A stretch of DNA of 64,000 nucleotides from CBDBBY01 sp965205055 (lineage in GTDB: Bacteria; Pseudomonadota; Alphaproteobacteria; Rhodobacterales; Rhodobacteraceae): contig OZ242030.1 of assembly GCA_965205055.1 (NCBI GenBank), positions 4,526,001 to 4,590,000 of the forward strand, given 5' to 3'. The notes below the pieces were generated by a model, which saw only the letters and a list, made by a program, of their open reading frames with translations, did no database searches and had not been told where the DNA came from. Shown piece by piece: positions 35,197-43,794 of this stretch. The translations under genes were made by a program, and so were the position numbers. Numbering within the stretch: position 1 is the stretch's first letter; each line of letters begins with the position of its first letter.

Positions 35197-35701
35197 CGTT
35201 CCGTTCCTGTCTCGCATTGAGTGCGTCATCCGCTTGGCGCTCTCTCTTTGGCGGCTCATGGCGGCCGGCTGCAAACCAATCGCTGCGCAGGAATTATGAT
35301 GACGGCCATTTCCGCGCATTTCAGATGCAGACAATATTCATTTGAAACCAAAAAGCTAAATGATTGAACGGTTGTTGCAAGTGAAGTTGTCAATTTTGGC
35401 GAAATTGCGCTGCGGAATTCAGGAAATGCGACTTTCGATGCACTGGCCTGATCGCATGAAACCACGATTGAAATACGGGCGGCGCAATCGGCAACATCCC
35501 GAGTGGCTCCATTTGCCCAGATTGCGGCTGCACGAAATTGGCTCGGCAAGCGACGCAGCATCAGGCTCGTGTTATCGGCGTTCGAAAATGCCGCCTTTTC
35601 ATGTCCAGCAGATATCGCCATGATGCCGACCGGAAACCGGCGGTCGGCAAATCAGCCTCCAAAGAGACCGCCCTTCAGCAAATTCAGTGTTGCATTGGGG
35701 G
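35197..35701. other. No gene recognised
   Basis: About 500 bases between the antitoxin-like gene and tRNA-Met. Short frames on both strands show no recognisable product, and no RNA structure was identified. Confidence 0.4.
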
Positions 35702-35778
35702 TGGTAGCGGAGGAGGGACTTGAACCCCCGACACGCGGATTATGATTCCGCTGCTCTAACCAACTGAGCTACTCCGCC
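35702..35778 (-). tRNA. tRNA-Met (anticodon CAT, elongator type)
   Basis: On the minus strand the acceptor GGCGGAG pairs with CTCCGCT (first pair G-T), the D arm is GCTCAGTTGGTTAGAGC, the anticodon arm GCGGAATCATAATCCGC carries CAT, and the T arm is GGGGGTTCAAGTCCCTC. ACCA is encoded at the 3' end. The body matches alphaproteobacterial elongator tRNA-Met rather than the initiator (no C-A mismatch at the end and no GGG/CCC anticodon-stem run) or tRNA-Ile2. Confidence 0.92.
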
Positions 35779-35990
35779 AGATTCCCTTCGCCTCTTGGCA
35801 ACCGGGAGCATTGCGTAACATCCAATTCCAGAAGCTGCCGAATAGACGTTGCTCGTGTATCCATACAGTCCTATCGCGTCAATGCTTCGAATTGTCCGAA
35901 CGGAATGACTTCAACCGTCCGAATCGGATGCGCCGCGGCGAATGCCGCGTCGACAAGAACCGGCGATCTTCAATGCGTTCTGCGCCGAGG

Positions 35991-36281
35991 CTACATCAGC
36001 CGCCGTTTGGAAGCGCTTCGATAGACTGCTTTCCGTTCGCTCTTTCCTACTGCGACAACGCTGACAATCAGCTCGGCATCTCTGACCTCATGGACCAGGC
36101 GGTAGCCGGATGAGCGTAGCTTGATCTTGCAGCGGTTCGTTGCCCCATAAAGTTTGGCGGATGGCACATGCGGATTTTCCAAATTCTCCGCGAGCTATTT
36201 CGTGAACTGAGCGCGGACGGTCGCGCCAAGTCCGTCCCACTCCTTCTTTGTCTCATTGCGGAAGCGAAGTTCATAGTTCAT
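35991..36281 (-). pseudogene. RelE/ParE-type toxin gene with in-frame TAG
   Basis: From an ATG overlapping the end of the antitoxin gene the frame reads MNYELRFRNETKKEWDGLG, then ATVRAQFTK, then TAG at 36195-36197. The same frame continues LAENLENPHVPSAKLYG, CKIKLRSSGYRLVHEV and ELIVSVVAVGKSERKAVY. This is a full RelE-like mRNA interferase apart from the one stop at codon 29. CAG (Gln) or AAG (Lys) to TAG would explain it. The toxin is predicted inactive. Confidence 0.85.
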
Positions 36282-36531
36282 CAAGCAACACCGCGATTTC
36301 CGGGCTTTCGGCGCGTGCGTCGGCAATGGCATTCAGTTCGGCATCCTCGATCTCATCCTGCATGGCTTCGTACTCTTTTGCGGGAACGCAGTAGAACGCG
36401 GGTTCATTGCGGTTCAGGATCAATACGGTAACGCCGTCCCCAGCGGCCACTGTGTCCATTGGATTGCGCTTCAGTTCCGTTATGCTGGCGGTCACGCTGG
36501 CATGGATAGAATGTGGCAATGTATCCTCCAT
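36271..36531 (-). CDS. Phd/YefM-type antitoxin
   Basis: An 86-residue protein with the Phd/YefM-like N-terminal DNA-binding part (HASVTASITELKRNPMDTV, VTVLILNRNEPAFYCVPAKE) and an acidic toxin-wrapping C-terminus. It overlaps the toxin start by 11 bases. It stays intact while the toxin is broken, the safe order in which such modules decay. Autoregulation of the pair would be expected; the operator was not resolved. Confidence 0.82.
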   Translation of the reverse strand: MEDTLPHSIHASVTASITELKRNPMDTVAAGDGVTVLILNRNEPAFYCVPAKEYEAMQDEIEDAELNAIADARAESPEIAVLLDEL

Positions 36532-36848
36532 AGTGCTTTAGCGATGCACTAATTGAAGCTTCTACAAGTACTTTTCAATATGTGGGTGCGCTTTATGCGC
36601 ATCTCGTGATTTTGAGTTGGTTCCGCGATCTCTTGGTCGCCCGAGTCGAGTGTTTCAAGGGTCGCGAACGGGGTTTTTGAAATTCAGCATGGAGCGGTCC
36701 CGACGCGGCGCCCGACCTCGGTTCCGGTTCCACCATCAATTATGATGCGCGCACCCTTGCGGAGTCTGTTCATCAGCTTTTGGTATCTGTCACATCGCCT
36801 CATGTCCGCTGCCTTTTCACGCGGTCGACCCAAGCCGCGATATCGACA
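36532..36848. other. No gene recognised
   Basis: About 320 bases upstream of the antitoxin and downstream of the interrupted methyltransferase. It presumably holds the antitoxin promoter. No coding or RNA feature recognised. Confidence 0.4.
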
Positions 36849-37562
36849 TTATTTAGTTGGGCGACGGGCCATCAAATCAATGAGAGCCGACATGCCGGAA
36901 TGACCGGGGCCTTCTTGCAGTTCAGCTTCGTAGTCTTCAAGCCGGAGAACGTCCCAATCGCAAAAGCGCCCGGCTAGAGCGTTTTTCACTAAGGTTGACC
37001 CAGTTCAATCTGAGAATTCTCCAATCTCCGTTGGGCTTTACCAGGATACGGGACGGGTACAGTGGGTCAAACTTAGTGAAAAACGCTCTAGCATATCGCG
37101 TGTGTAGAACAATTCGGGCAACGGCGGGCCGCCGGTTCCATATTCGAGCTGCTTGGGCGTGTACCCGTGCAACATCAGAAGCCCGCCGGGCTTGAGGGCG
37201 CGCTCCATGCCGTCGAAGATTTCCGCGCGAAAGGCAGGATCGGCGAATTGGATAAAGATCGCGGCGACCACGTCGTATTGGGTTGCGTCCCAGTCCCAAT
37301 CCCGCAGGTCCGCGAACCTGAAATCCACCTTGGCACCGCGGTCCGCGGCAAGTCGGCGGGCCTTTTCCAGACCGACGGACGAGCTGTCCACGGCCGTCAC
37401 ATTCAAGCCCTGCTCGGCCATGAAAACCGAGTTGCGACCCTCGCCATCAGCGACGGCAAGAGCAGTGTCTCCGGCATGCAGGAATTCGGTGTTGAATTTG
37501 AGGAAGAGGCTCGGTTCGGTGCCGTAGACGTAGTCTTGCGTATCGTAGCGTTTGTCCCACAT
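36849..37562 (-). pseudogene. Class I SAM-dependent methyltransferase interrupted by a MITE
   Basis: The N-terminal part is intact. It has MWDKRYDTQDYVYGTEPSLF, the SAM-binding block ALAVADGEGRNSVFMAEQG (motif I), VTAVDSSSVGLEKA, and YDVVAAIFIQFADP. After ELFYTRDML the MITE is entered and the frame ends with 16 foreign codons at 37038. Beyond the MITE the original frame resumes AGRFCDWDVLRLEDYEAELQ, EGPGHSGMSALIDLMARRPTK and stops at 36849. Removing 114 bases restores one continuous gene. The shortened 174-residue product keeps the SAM fold but loses the last 44 or so residues. Confidence 0.88.
36975..37090. mobile_element. MITE with IS630/Tc1-type TA target duplication
   Basis: A 20 bp perfect inverted repeat (CTAGAGCGTTTTTCACTAAG at 36974-36993 and its complement at 37072-37091) extends with one mismatch into TTGACCCA. 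The outermost TA on each side is the target duplication; excising 36977-37090 rejoins the methyltransferase frame exactly. No coding capacity. It depends on a transposase elsewhere. Confidence 0.9.
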
Positions 37563-37587
37563 GGGAGGGTCCTCGGTTCAAATGGTT

Positions 37588-37972
37588 TCAGTGTCTTTTG
37601 GAGCGCGCGCCCGCAGTGCGACGCAGAATATGACGATGCCAAGGAATAAAGCCCAGCATGGCGATTTCGACAATGGCGTCTATGAGCGTCGAGATGGGGA
37701 GCTCTCCCGTCGCGAACATCGCGTAGCTGCACAAAGCACATGCAAGCGCGACGAGTGAAAACACAATCTTCAGCATAGATCCGCAGGTCTCTACGATGAA
37801 CGCCATCCGAAGGCCGAGAAAGAAAATCGCCGTGAACCGGAGTCCGCAGACAAGAAACTTGTGCATCGAAATCCACAGTGATTTGCCCTTCGGGCACAAA
37901 AAGCTCCGCTCCGGTGAACGACGCCAATAGACTGGTCGTCAAGGGGATCAAGTTCGAGCCGACAAGCACCAT
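37588..37972 (-). pseudogene. Small membrane protein gene, frameshifted (DUF4345-like)
   Basis: An upstream frame reads MVLVGSNLIPLTTSLLASFT then GAELFVPEGQITVDFDAQV. A second frame takes over near 37860 with LRFTAIFFLGLRMAFIVETC, SMLKIVFSLVALACALCSYA and IDAIVEIAMLGFIPWHRHI. Together they look like one four-span membrane protein of the DUF4345 type broken by an indel. The family name is tentative. Confidence 0.4.
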
Positions 37973-38039
37973 TCAAGACAATCGTGTTATTTCTTGTCCT
38001 TTCAACTTGAAGCTTAAATCCAGTGGACTGCTTGTTTCA

Positions 38040-38520
38040 GAAGGCTGATTGCCAACCCAAGGCCGTCTGTAATCCCTGCGCCCACCAATGCGCTTGCAAC
38101 GTTGCCTCCGACGAGCCACCCATTCGGGCGCCGAAATAGGCGAGCACGCTGATTGCAGGTGTTTGGGCAATGGAAAACGCCGTCGCCGGACCGAAGGCGC
38201 CCGCCCAAGACAATGCGAAGACCAACGCTGGCCCATTGGCGGCCAACAGAACGGTTTTGCTGTGCTGTCAAGCGGCGCCTATATCGGCACACTACTCCTG
38301 TTTTCGCCCAAAGTGAGCACGCGTTTGAATATTTCGGCGTAAGCCTTGGCGACCGCCACAACCGTCACCGTTCCGAATCGGGCGAGTGTCTGTCTTCCAA
38401 GCTTTTCAATCGGTTGGTGCATGGCCATCAGGAAGGTCATGACCATGATCGAGCCATAGACCGCGCCAAAGGCGGTTTTGATCTGTCATTGGTAGCTCGT
38501 GACTTAGGGATACGGCTGCC
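38040..38520 (-). pseudogene. Degenerate membrane protein gene with several frameshifts
   Basis: Pieces in three frames of the minus strand join into one plausible membrane protein: AFGAVYGSIMVMTFLMAMHQ then GTVTVVAVAKAYAEIF (about 38330-38490), LLAANGPALVFALSWAGAFG and AFSIAQTPAISVLAYFGARM (about 38120-38250), then ALVGAGITDGLGLAISLLKQ (about 38040-38100). No intact product is possible. The family is not identified with certainty. Confidence 0.4.
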
Positions 38521-38568
38521 GGACAAATTCTCCGGCAGCCGCAATTGCGTGGTTCACGCCTTGACCGC

Positions 38569-39036
38569 TTACGAGTTTCGGTTCGATAGCCAAACCCAGA
38601 AGCTGAGCAGGATGGCCGAACCGGAGATGAAGGTCATCACGGTACCGGGGAAGAAGTTTACGTAGCCCGGGAAATCAACGAAGAGCAGGTAGCCAAGGTC
38701 GGCCAGACCGCCTACCATGCCGGTGAACCAGATTGCTGTCATGTTGCCACGCCAAATCATCAAGCCGCCGATGAGGGTCGCCATGCCGAACCAGAGCAGG
38801 TTCCATCCGTGCTGGTTCAGGATGCCGACAGCGTCCGGATGGTAATCCCCTGCCAGAAGGGCTGGATCAACCGCATCGGCGATGGCGGCAAACCCGCCCG
38901 AGGCGCTGGAGGTCAGAACGATCACACCAGCGAAGGCATGCACGGTCCCCCTGACCCAAAGAACGGCTGCGACTTTCAGCGCTGTTGATTGTGCTTGTTT
39001 CCTTGTTGCGTCTCCAAAACATTTGTGCTCGGTCAA
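38569..39036 (-). CDS. Four-span membrane protein of unknown function
   Basis: 155 residues with four hydrophobic segments: TVHAFAGVIVLTSS, LLWFGMATLIGGLMIW, IWFTGMVGGLADLGYLLF and GTVMTFISGSAILLSFWVW. It starts at a TTG that overlaps the TGA of the upstream flavoprotein gene, so the two are co-translated. I do not recognise a family. Confidence 0.6.
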   Translation of the reverse strand: MTEHKCFGDATRKQAQSTALKVAAVLWVRGTVHAFAGVIVLTSSASGGFAAIADAVDPALLAGDYHPDAVGILNQHGWNLLWFGMATLIGGLMIWRGNMTAIWFTGMVGGLADLGYLLFVDFPGYVNFFPGTVMTFISGSAILLSFWVWLSNRNS

Positions 39037-40130
39037 CCCTGACCAAGCAGTTTGCGGTACTTGGCGAGGAACAGGTCCTTGCCTTTCATCGTGCGTGTGA
39101 TCCAGTCTCCGAGAGTGGCGATCATGAGGAAGGAACTGCCGCGTTCAGGACCAAGCGGTACAAGGATGGGGGATTTGTCGCCCCAAGGCGCATAGGGTTT
39201 GAGCTCTTTGAGTTGCTTGCCGGATGCGATGGATTTGAGCGCTTTTTCCAACCAAGGTTTCTGGCGCGAAATCGCGACGATGGTCATGGCATCGCCGGCG
39301 GCGGCGGCGTCTCCGGCGGCGAAGACGTTCGGCAAGGACGAAGGGCGAAAGTAGCCATCAACCTTGATCCGGCCATCGGCAACGCGTTCCACGTCCGGTA
39401 GTGTCTCGGCTAACGATGTGAGAGCGCGCGAGCCGACGGCAGGCACGATCAGGTCGGCCTCAATCTCGCGACCATCCGAGAGCGCGACGGTGCCGCCTTC
39501 CGGCGCGTCCTGCCCCGGCAAGGTTCGGGACCGCGCGCCAGTGATGACCTTCACGCCCATCGCTTCGAGCTTGGTATGCAGCGATGTGCCGAGCTTTGCG
39601 GGAAAACCGGGGAACAAGGCCGGATCGCTGGCGACAAGCGTTACCTTCTTTTCTGGATGTGCGTGGCCGATTTCACCGGCCAGTTCCGTTCCCACGGCCC
39701 CTGCCCCGATGATAAGAACGCGGCGTGCCTGTCGTAAGGCGCTGTTCCAGCGCGCATTGTCCTCGCGCAAGGTGTTAATGTCGCCGGCAGCCGATTTGAC
39801 GGGTACGAGGTTTGACGATCCGGTCGCGAGCACGATGTAGTCGCCCTCGATCCGCGACCCGTCGGCCAGCGCCACGCTAGTGCCGTCAACCGAGATGGCC
39901 TCGCCCTGAACGACCTTCCCCAGTTCGAGAAGCTTGTTGTAGGGGATCAGCGCTTGATCCATCAGCTTTGGGTCCACCATCGCGCGGATCATCGCAGGGG
40001 CATGGGTGAAATGCGTGGCCCGCTCGATCAGCGTGACGTCCATTTCCGCTTCCAGCGACTTGGCCAGATCACTGCCCAGATAGCCGCCGCCAACGATGAC
40101 AAGACTTGGTTTGTTCGTATTGGTGCTCAC
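39033..40130 (-). CDS. NAD(P)H-dependent FAD oxidoreductase (NDH-2/FSP1-like)
   Basis: A 365-residue two-dinucleotide-binding-domain flavoprotein. The first FAD motif is LVIVGGGYLGSDLAKSLE near residue 10. ATG-type motif IVLATGSSNLVP follows, then the NAD(P) motif VLIIGAGAVGTELAGEIG near residue 140 and the second FAD motif LPNVFAAGDAAAAGD. Relatives reduce quinones or disulfides. The GTG start follows AAGGAGAGG. It overlaps the 3' end of a truncated upstream gene and is followed by a membrane protein, hinting at a respiratory or detoxification role. Confidence 0.85.
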   Translation of the reverse strand: MSTNTNKPSLVIVGGGYLGSDLAKSLEAEMDVTLIERATHFTHAPAMIRAMVDPKLMDQALIPYNKLLELGKVVQGEAISVDGTSVALADGSRIEGDYIVLATGSSNLVPVKSAAGDINTLREDNARWNSALRQARRVLIIGAGAVGTELAGEIGHAHPEKKVTLVASDPALFPGFPAKLGTSLHTKLEAMGVKVITGARSRTLPGQDAPEGGTVALSDGREIEADLIVPAVGSRALTSLAETLPDVERVADGRIKVDGYFRPSSLPNVFAAGDAAAAGDAMTIVAISRQKPWLEKALKSIASGKQLKELKPYAPWGDKSPILVPLGPERGSSFLMIATLGDWITRTMKGKDLFLAKYRKLLGQG

Positions 40131-40228
40131 GCGACCTCTCCTTCGGTAGCCGGGGCGGCGGCCAGCGCATTCAGGACAGCATCCAGCGCCGCGATCAAAG
40201 TTTGCCGCCCAGCTGCAGGTCTTCGCAC
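40127..40228 (-). pseudogene. 3' remnant of an upstream gene (regulator-like tail)
   Basis: The frame KVRRPAAGRQTLIAALDAVL then NALAAAPATEGEVA stops at 40127, overlapping the flavoprotein start. It looks like a helical C-terminal tail, as in TetR-type regulators, but is too short to assign. Its 5' part was replaced by the IS630 relic. Confidence 0.4.
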
Positions 40229-40357
40229 CTTTTCCGTTGTACGGTTCAATGAATTCCGAGATCAGCTTCTCAGTCCGTTTGATGGAATTGTAGACGCTGC
40301 GCGGGAACCAGCAAGCATCAAGTGGACTCTAGTGAGTCGAACCTGCCACTAGCCAGC
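40200..40357 (-). mobile_element. IS630-family relic with most of the transposase deleted
   Basis: On the minus strand about 40225-40305 reads RSVYNSIKRTEKLISEFIEP then YNGKGAK, matching the C-terminal RGVYDSLEDLMAAIEEFIAL, HNGKEAK of the IS630 transposase at 16.7 kb. At 40334-40356 lies CTAGTG...CCACTAG, like that element's right end. The middle is gone. The terminal TAG overlaps the stop codon of the oxidoreductase gene, so this insertion trimmed that gene's last codons. Confidence 0.65.
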
Positions 40358-43300
40358 GGCTTTCAGAGGCTCAGCCTCAAGCGTTTTCAACAGCGTTTGG
40401 CGCAGCTCAGCAGCATCCGCCATGTGTTTCTCTTTTACGTGACCATATCCTCGGATCTTCTCAGGCACCGAGGCAACCTCGGCGGCGACTTCGTAATCCA
40501 CATCGTTCAGCTTTGGCAGAATTGACTGAATCGTTTCGAAGTATTCCTCGACCAGCGCGACTTCGGACCGACGCTCTTGCGTATAGCCGAACGGATCCAT
40601 CCACGTGCCGCGGATACGTTTGAATCGTGCCAGGAACTTCATCGCGCTGAACATCCAAGGCTTGTATTCCGTCTTCAAAAGGTGCCCGGTTTCCGGATCC
40701 CGCTTCGAGAGCAGCGGAGGTGCCAAGTTCATTTTGAGCGTGAAGTCGCCCTCAAACTGCTCAGACAGCGCTTTTTCAAAACGACCGTCCGTATAGAGGC
40801 GAGCGACTTCATATTCGTCTTTATACGCCATCAGCTTGTAGGCGTATTTCGCAACGGCCTTGCTGAATTTCTGCTGCGGATCTGCCGCAAAAACCTGTGC
40901 CATCAACGCGCTGTAGCGATCAGCGTAGGCGGCATCTTGATAATGCGTCAGGTCTTCGGTGCGACGTGCAACAAGTTCATCCACGCTCAGCAACTCCGGG
41001 GTCGCAACTGCCGCGGGCGCTTCGATTTGCTTTTCGACAAATTCTTGGTCCTGAACCCACAACCGCCCCCATTGGAACGACTTTTTGTTGAACAGAATTG
41101 CAATACCATTCAGTTCAATCGCGCGCTCGATGGCCTCCGCACTCAGCGGAATCAAACCGAGTTGGTAGGCCACGCCCAACATAAACATGTTTGCGGCAAT
41201 CGTATCGCCCATCAGAGAACGTGCGATCTGCGTTGCATTCACCAGATGAGAATCGCCGTCGGCCACTGCATTCGTTAGGCGATCAGCCATGCGTTTGGCG
41301 GGTAGCGTGAATTCGGTATTCCGTGTGAAATCACCGGTCATCATTTCATGGGTGTTGGCCACGATGCGTGCACGGCCTTTTTTAACCAGCTGCAGGATTT
41401 GCTCGCCCGCCGTCACAACCACATCACATCCAAGGATCAGATCGGCCCCACCTGGCGCAACCCGTACCGATGAAATGTCGTCATGTTTGTTGCTCAGCAT
41501 AATATGCGAGGAGACCGCCCCGCCTTTCTGCGCCATGCCCAGCATATCGATGATGCCACAGCCCTTGCCCTCTAGATGGGCAGCCATGGCCAGCAATGCG
41601 CCAATGGTCACAACACCCGTGCCGCCAACACCGGTCAAAACTATGCCGAAGGGATGGGTCATTTCGATTTTGCGCGCTGGTTCGATCAAATCGGGAAGCT
41701 CACCGCCCGCGGGTGCCGGCTTCTTCAAGCCGCCACCTTCGATCGTGACAAAGGACGGGCAAAAGCCCTTGGCGCACGAGTAGTCTTTGTTGCAGGACGA
41801 CTGATCGATTTGGCGTTTGCGGCCGAATTCTGTTTCCAGCGGGTTGACGGCCACGCAGTTGGACTTCAAACCGCAATCACCGCACCCTTCACAGACCAGA
41901 GGGTTGATGAACAAGCGCTTGGCTGGATCTTCCATCTTGCCGCGTTTCCGGCGACGTCGCTTTTCAGCCGCGCAGGTTTGCGCATAGACGATGACGGTAC
42001 ACCCGCTCTGCTTGGCCAGCTCTTTCTGAACCGGAATGAGCTCGTCCCGATGGTGGATCGTGGTGCCTGTCGGGAATTGCGTAGTGTTGTAGAGGTCTGG
42101 ACGGTCGCTCATGAACACGACACGTGCTGCACCCGCTGCCTTGACCTCGGCCGCAATCTTGAAGGGGCTTAGATCGCCTTCGTGATCTTGACCGCCTGTC
42201 ATGGCCACTGTGTCGTTGAATAGAACCTTGTAAGTGATGTTCGTTTTCGATGCGACGGCGGCACGAATGGCGAGCAAACCCGAGTGGTTGTACGTGCCAT
42301 CGCCCAAAGTCTGGAACACGTGGTCGCGCGTCGAAAACTTGCTTTCCCCGATCCAATTCGCGCCTTCGGCACCCATATGGGTATAGCCATCAACGCCACG
42401 ATCCATCATCTGGGACATCCACGAACAGCCAATGCCGGCATATCCGCGCGCGCCTTCAGGAATGATCGTTGAAGAGTTGTGCGGACACCCTGCACAAAAA
42501 TACATTGAGCGCTTCAGCCCCAAGCTTTCACTGTCCTTGGCCAATTCAGCTTCAATGGTCTTCGCTGTTGCCGAAACAGCGTCGTTTTGAATGCGGTTCC
42601 CAATGGCCGCCGCAATTTGTAGAGGGTTCAATGCCAGTTCGGATGGGAAAAGAGCTTCGCCCACCTCGTCGCGTTTGCCAACGATGCTATTGGGAGCATT
42701 CGCTTGCGCATAAAGCTGGCCACGCAGTTGCTCTTCAATCAGCCCGCGCTTTTCTTCGACGACGATGATCTGATCCAAACCAGAGGCAAAATCAGCAATT
42801 CCAGAAGGTTCAAGCGGCCACGGCATGGCCACTTTGCAAAGAGCAATGCCCAGTTCGTTCGCAAGGGCTCCATCAATGCCCAAGGCATCAAACGCAGCCA
42901 ACACATCCATGTAAGATTTTCCGGTCGAGACAATGCCCACGCGTGGCGACGCGCCGCCAGACCAGATGATCTTATCCAGCTTATTGGCACGCACATAAGC
43001 TTTTGCTGCTTCCAGCTTGTGCTGATGCAAGCGCGCTTCCTGTGCTTGCGGTGTATCGCCCAGCCGGATGTTCAACCCGCCTTCCGGAAGCACATAATCC
43101 GGCGAAACGGGTTGGAAACAGTCTACATCCGAATGGATGGATGCGGTCGATTCAATGTTGTCTTTGACGCACTTCAGACCAACCCAAACGCCCGCGTAGC
43201 GCGACAAAGCCCAGCCGTGCAGGCCATAGTCCAAAATCTCTTTGACATCCGCCGGATTCAAGATCGGCATCATTGCGTCTTTTAGCGCGTATTCACTTTG

Positions 43301-43771
43301 GTGACAGGTGGTCGAGCTTTCGCAGGTGTGATCGTCGCCCATCAAAACGAGAACGCCGCCATACTTGGAAGAGCCAGACAAGTTGGCATGACGGAAAACG
43401 TCACCGGAACGGTCAACGCCAGGGCCCTTGCCGTACCACATGCCGAAAACGCCATCGAACTTGCCATCGCCGCGAAGCTCGGCCTGTTGCGAGCCCCACA
43501 ACGCAGTTGCGGCCAAGTCTTCGTTCAAACCTGGTTCGTACACGACATTGATTTCGCCAAGCTGCTTGCGCGCGCGCGGGAATTGGCTGTCCAATCCCCC
43601 CAATGGTGAACCGCGGTACCCGGTGACATAGCCCGCCGTGGTCAGCCCCGCTTTGCGATCAAGGCGGCCTTGCATCAAGCACAGGCGGATCAGGGCTTGG
43701 GTACCTGTTATGAAGACCCGCTTAGCGTCGAGGTCATACTTATCGTTCAGGTCAACTGGGCGCAGGTTCAT
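40349..43771 (-). CDS. Indolepyruvate ferredoxin oxidoreductase family protein (single-chain)
   Basis: A 1,140-residue fused 2-oxoacid:ferredoxin oxidoreductase that oxidatively decarboxylates aryl- or branched 2-oxoacids to acyl-CoA. The N-terminal pyruvate-binding-type region (FITGTQALIRLCLMQGRLDR) is followed by thiamine diphosphate blocks CAGCPHNSST and GDGTYNHSG...NDTVAMTGGQ. A ferredoxin-like cluster motif CEGCGDCGLKSNC lies near residue 645, and the gamma-type domain VLTGVGGTGVVTIGALLAMA near residue 720. Length is typical of the fused aerobic form. Its stop lies in the end of an IS630 relic. With the two downstream-named genes at 43.8-45.3 kb it fits amino-acid or acyl-CoA catabolism. 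Confidence 0.9.
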   Translation of the reverse strand: MNLRPVDLNDKYDLDAKRVFITGTQALIRLCLMQGRLDRKAGLTTAGYVTGYRGSPLGGLDSQFPRARKQLGEINVVYEPGLNEDLAATALWGSQQAELRGDGKFDGVFGMWYGKGPGVDRSGDVFRHANLSGSSKYGGVLVLMGDDHTCESSTTCHQSEYALKDAMMPILNPADVKEILDYGLHGWALSRYAGVWVGLKCVKDNIESTASIHSDVDCFQPVSPDYVLPEGGLNIRLGDTPQAQEARLHQHKLEAAKAYVRANKLDKIIWSGGASPRVGIVSTGKSYMDVLAAFDALGIDGALANELGIALCKVAMPWPLEPSGIADFASGLDQIIVVEEKRGLIEEQLRGQLYAQANAPNSIVGKRDEVGEALFPSELALNPLQIAAAIGNRIQNDAVSATAKTIEAELAKDSESLGLKRSMYFCAGCPHNSSTIIPEGARGYAGIGCSWMSQMMDRGVDGYTHMGAEGANWIGESKFSTRDHVFQTLGDGTYNHSGLLAIRAAVASKTNITYKVLFNDTVAMTGGQDHEGDLSPFKIAAEVKAAGAARVVFMSDRPDLYNTTQFPTGTTIHHRDELIPVQKELAKQSGCTVIVYAQTCAAEKRRRRKRGKMEDPAKRLFINPLVCEGCGDCGLKSNCVAVNPLETEFGRKRQIDQSSCNKDYSCAKGFCPSFVTIEGGGLKKPAPAGGELPDLIEPARKIEMTHPFGIVLTGVGGTGVVTIGALLAMAAHLEGKGCGIIDMLGMAQKGGAVSSHIMLSNKHDDISSVRVAPGGADLILGCDVVVTAGEQILQLVKKGRARIVANTHEMMTGDFTRNTEFTLPAKRMADRLTNAVADGDSHLVNATQIARSLMGDTIAANMFMLGVAYQLGLIPLSAEAIERAIELNGIAILFNKKSFQWGRLWVQDQEFVEKQIEAPAAVATPELLSVDELVARRTEDLTHYQDAAYADRYSALMAQVFAADPQQKFSKAVAKYAYKLMAYKDEYEVARLYTDGRFEKALSEQFEGDFTLKMNLAPPLLSKRDPETGHLLKTEYKPWMFSAMKFLARFKRIRGTWMDPFGYTQERRSEVALVEEYFETIQSILPKLNDVDYEVAAEVASVPEKIRGYGHVKEKHMADAAELRQTLLKTLEAEPLKAAG

Positions 43772-43794
43772 GATCGTTCTCCGAAGACCCGACG

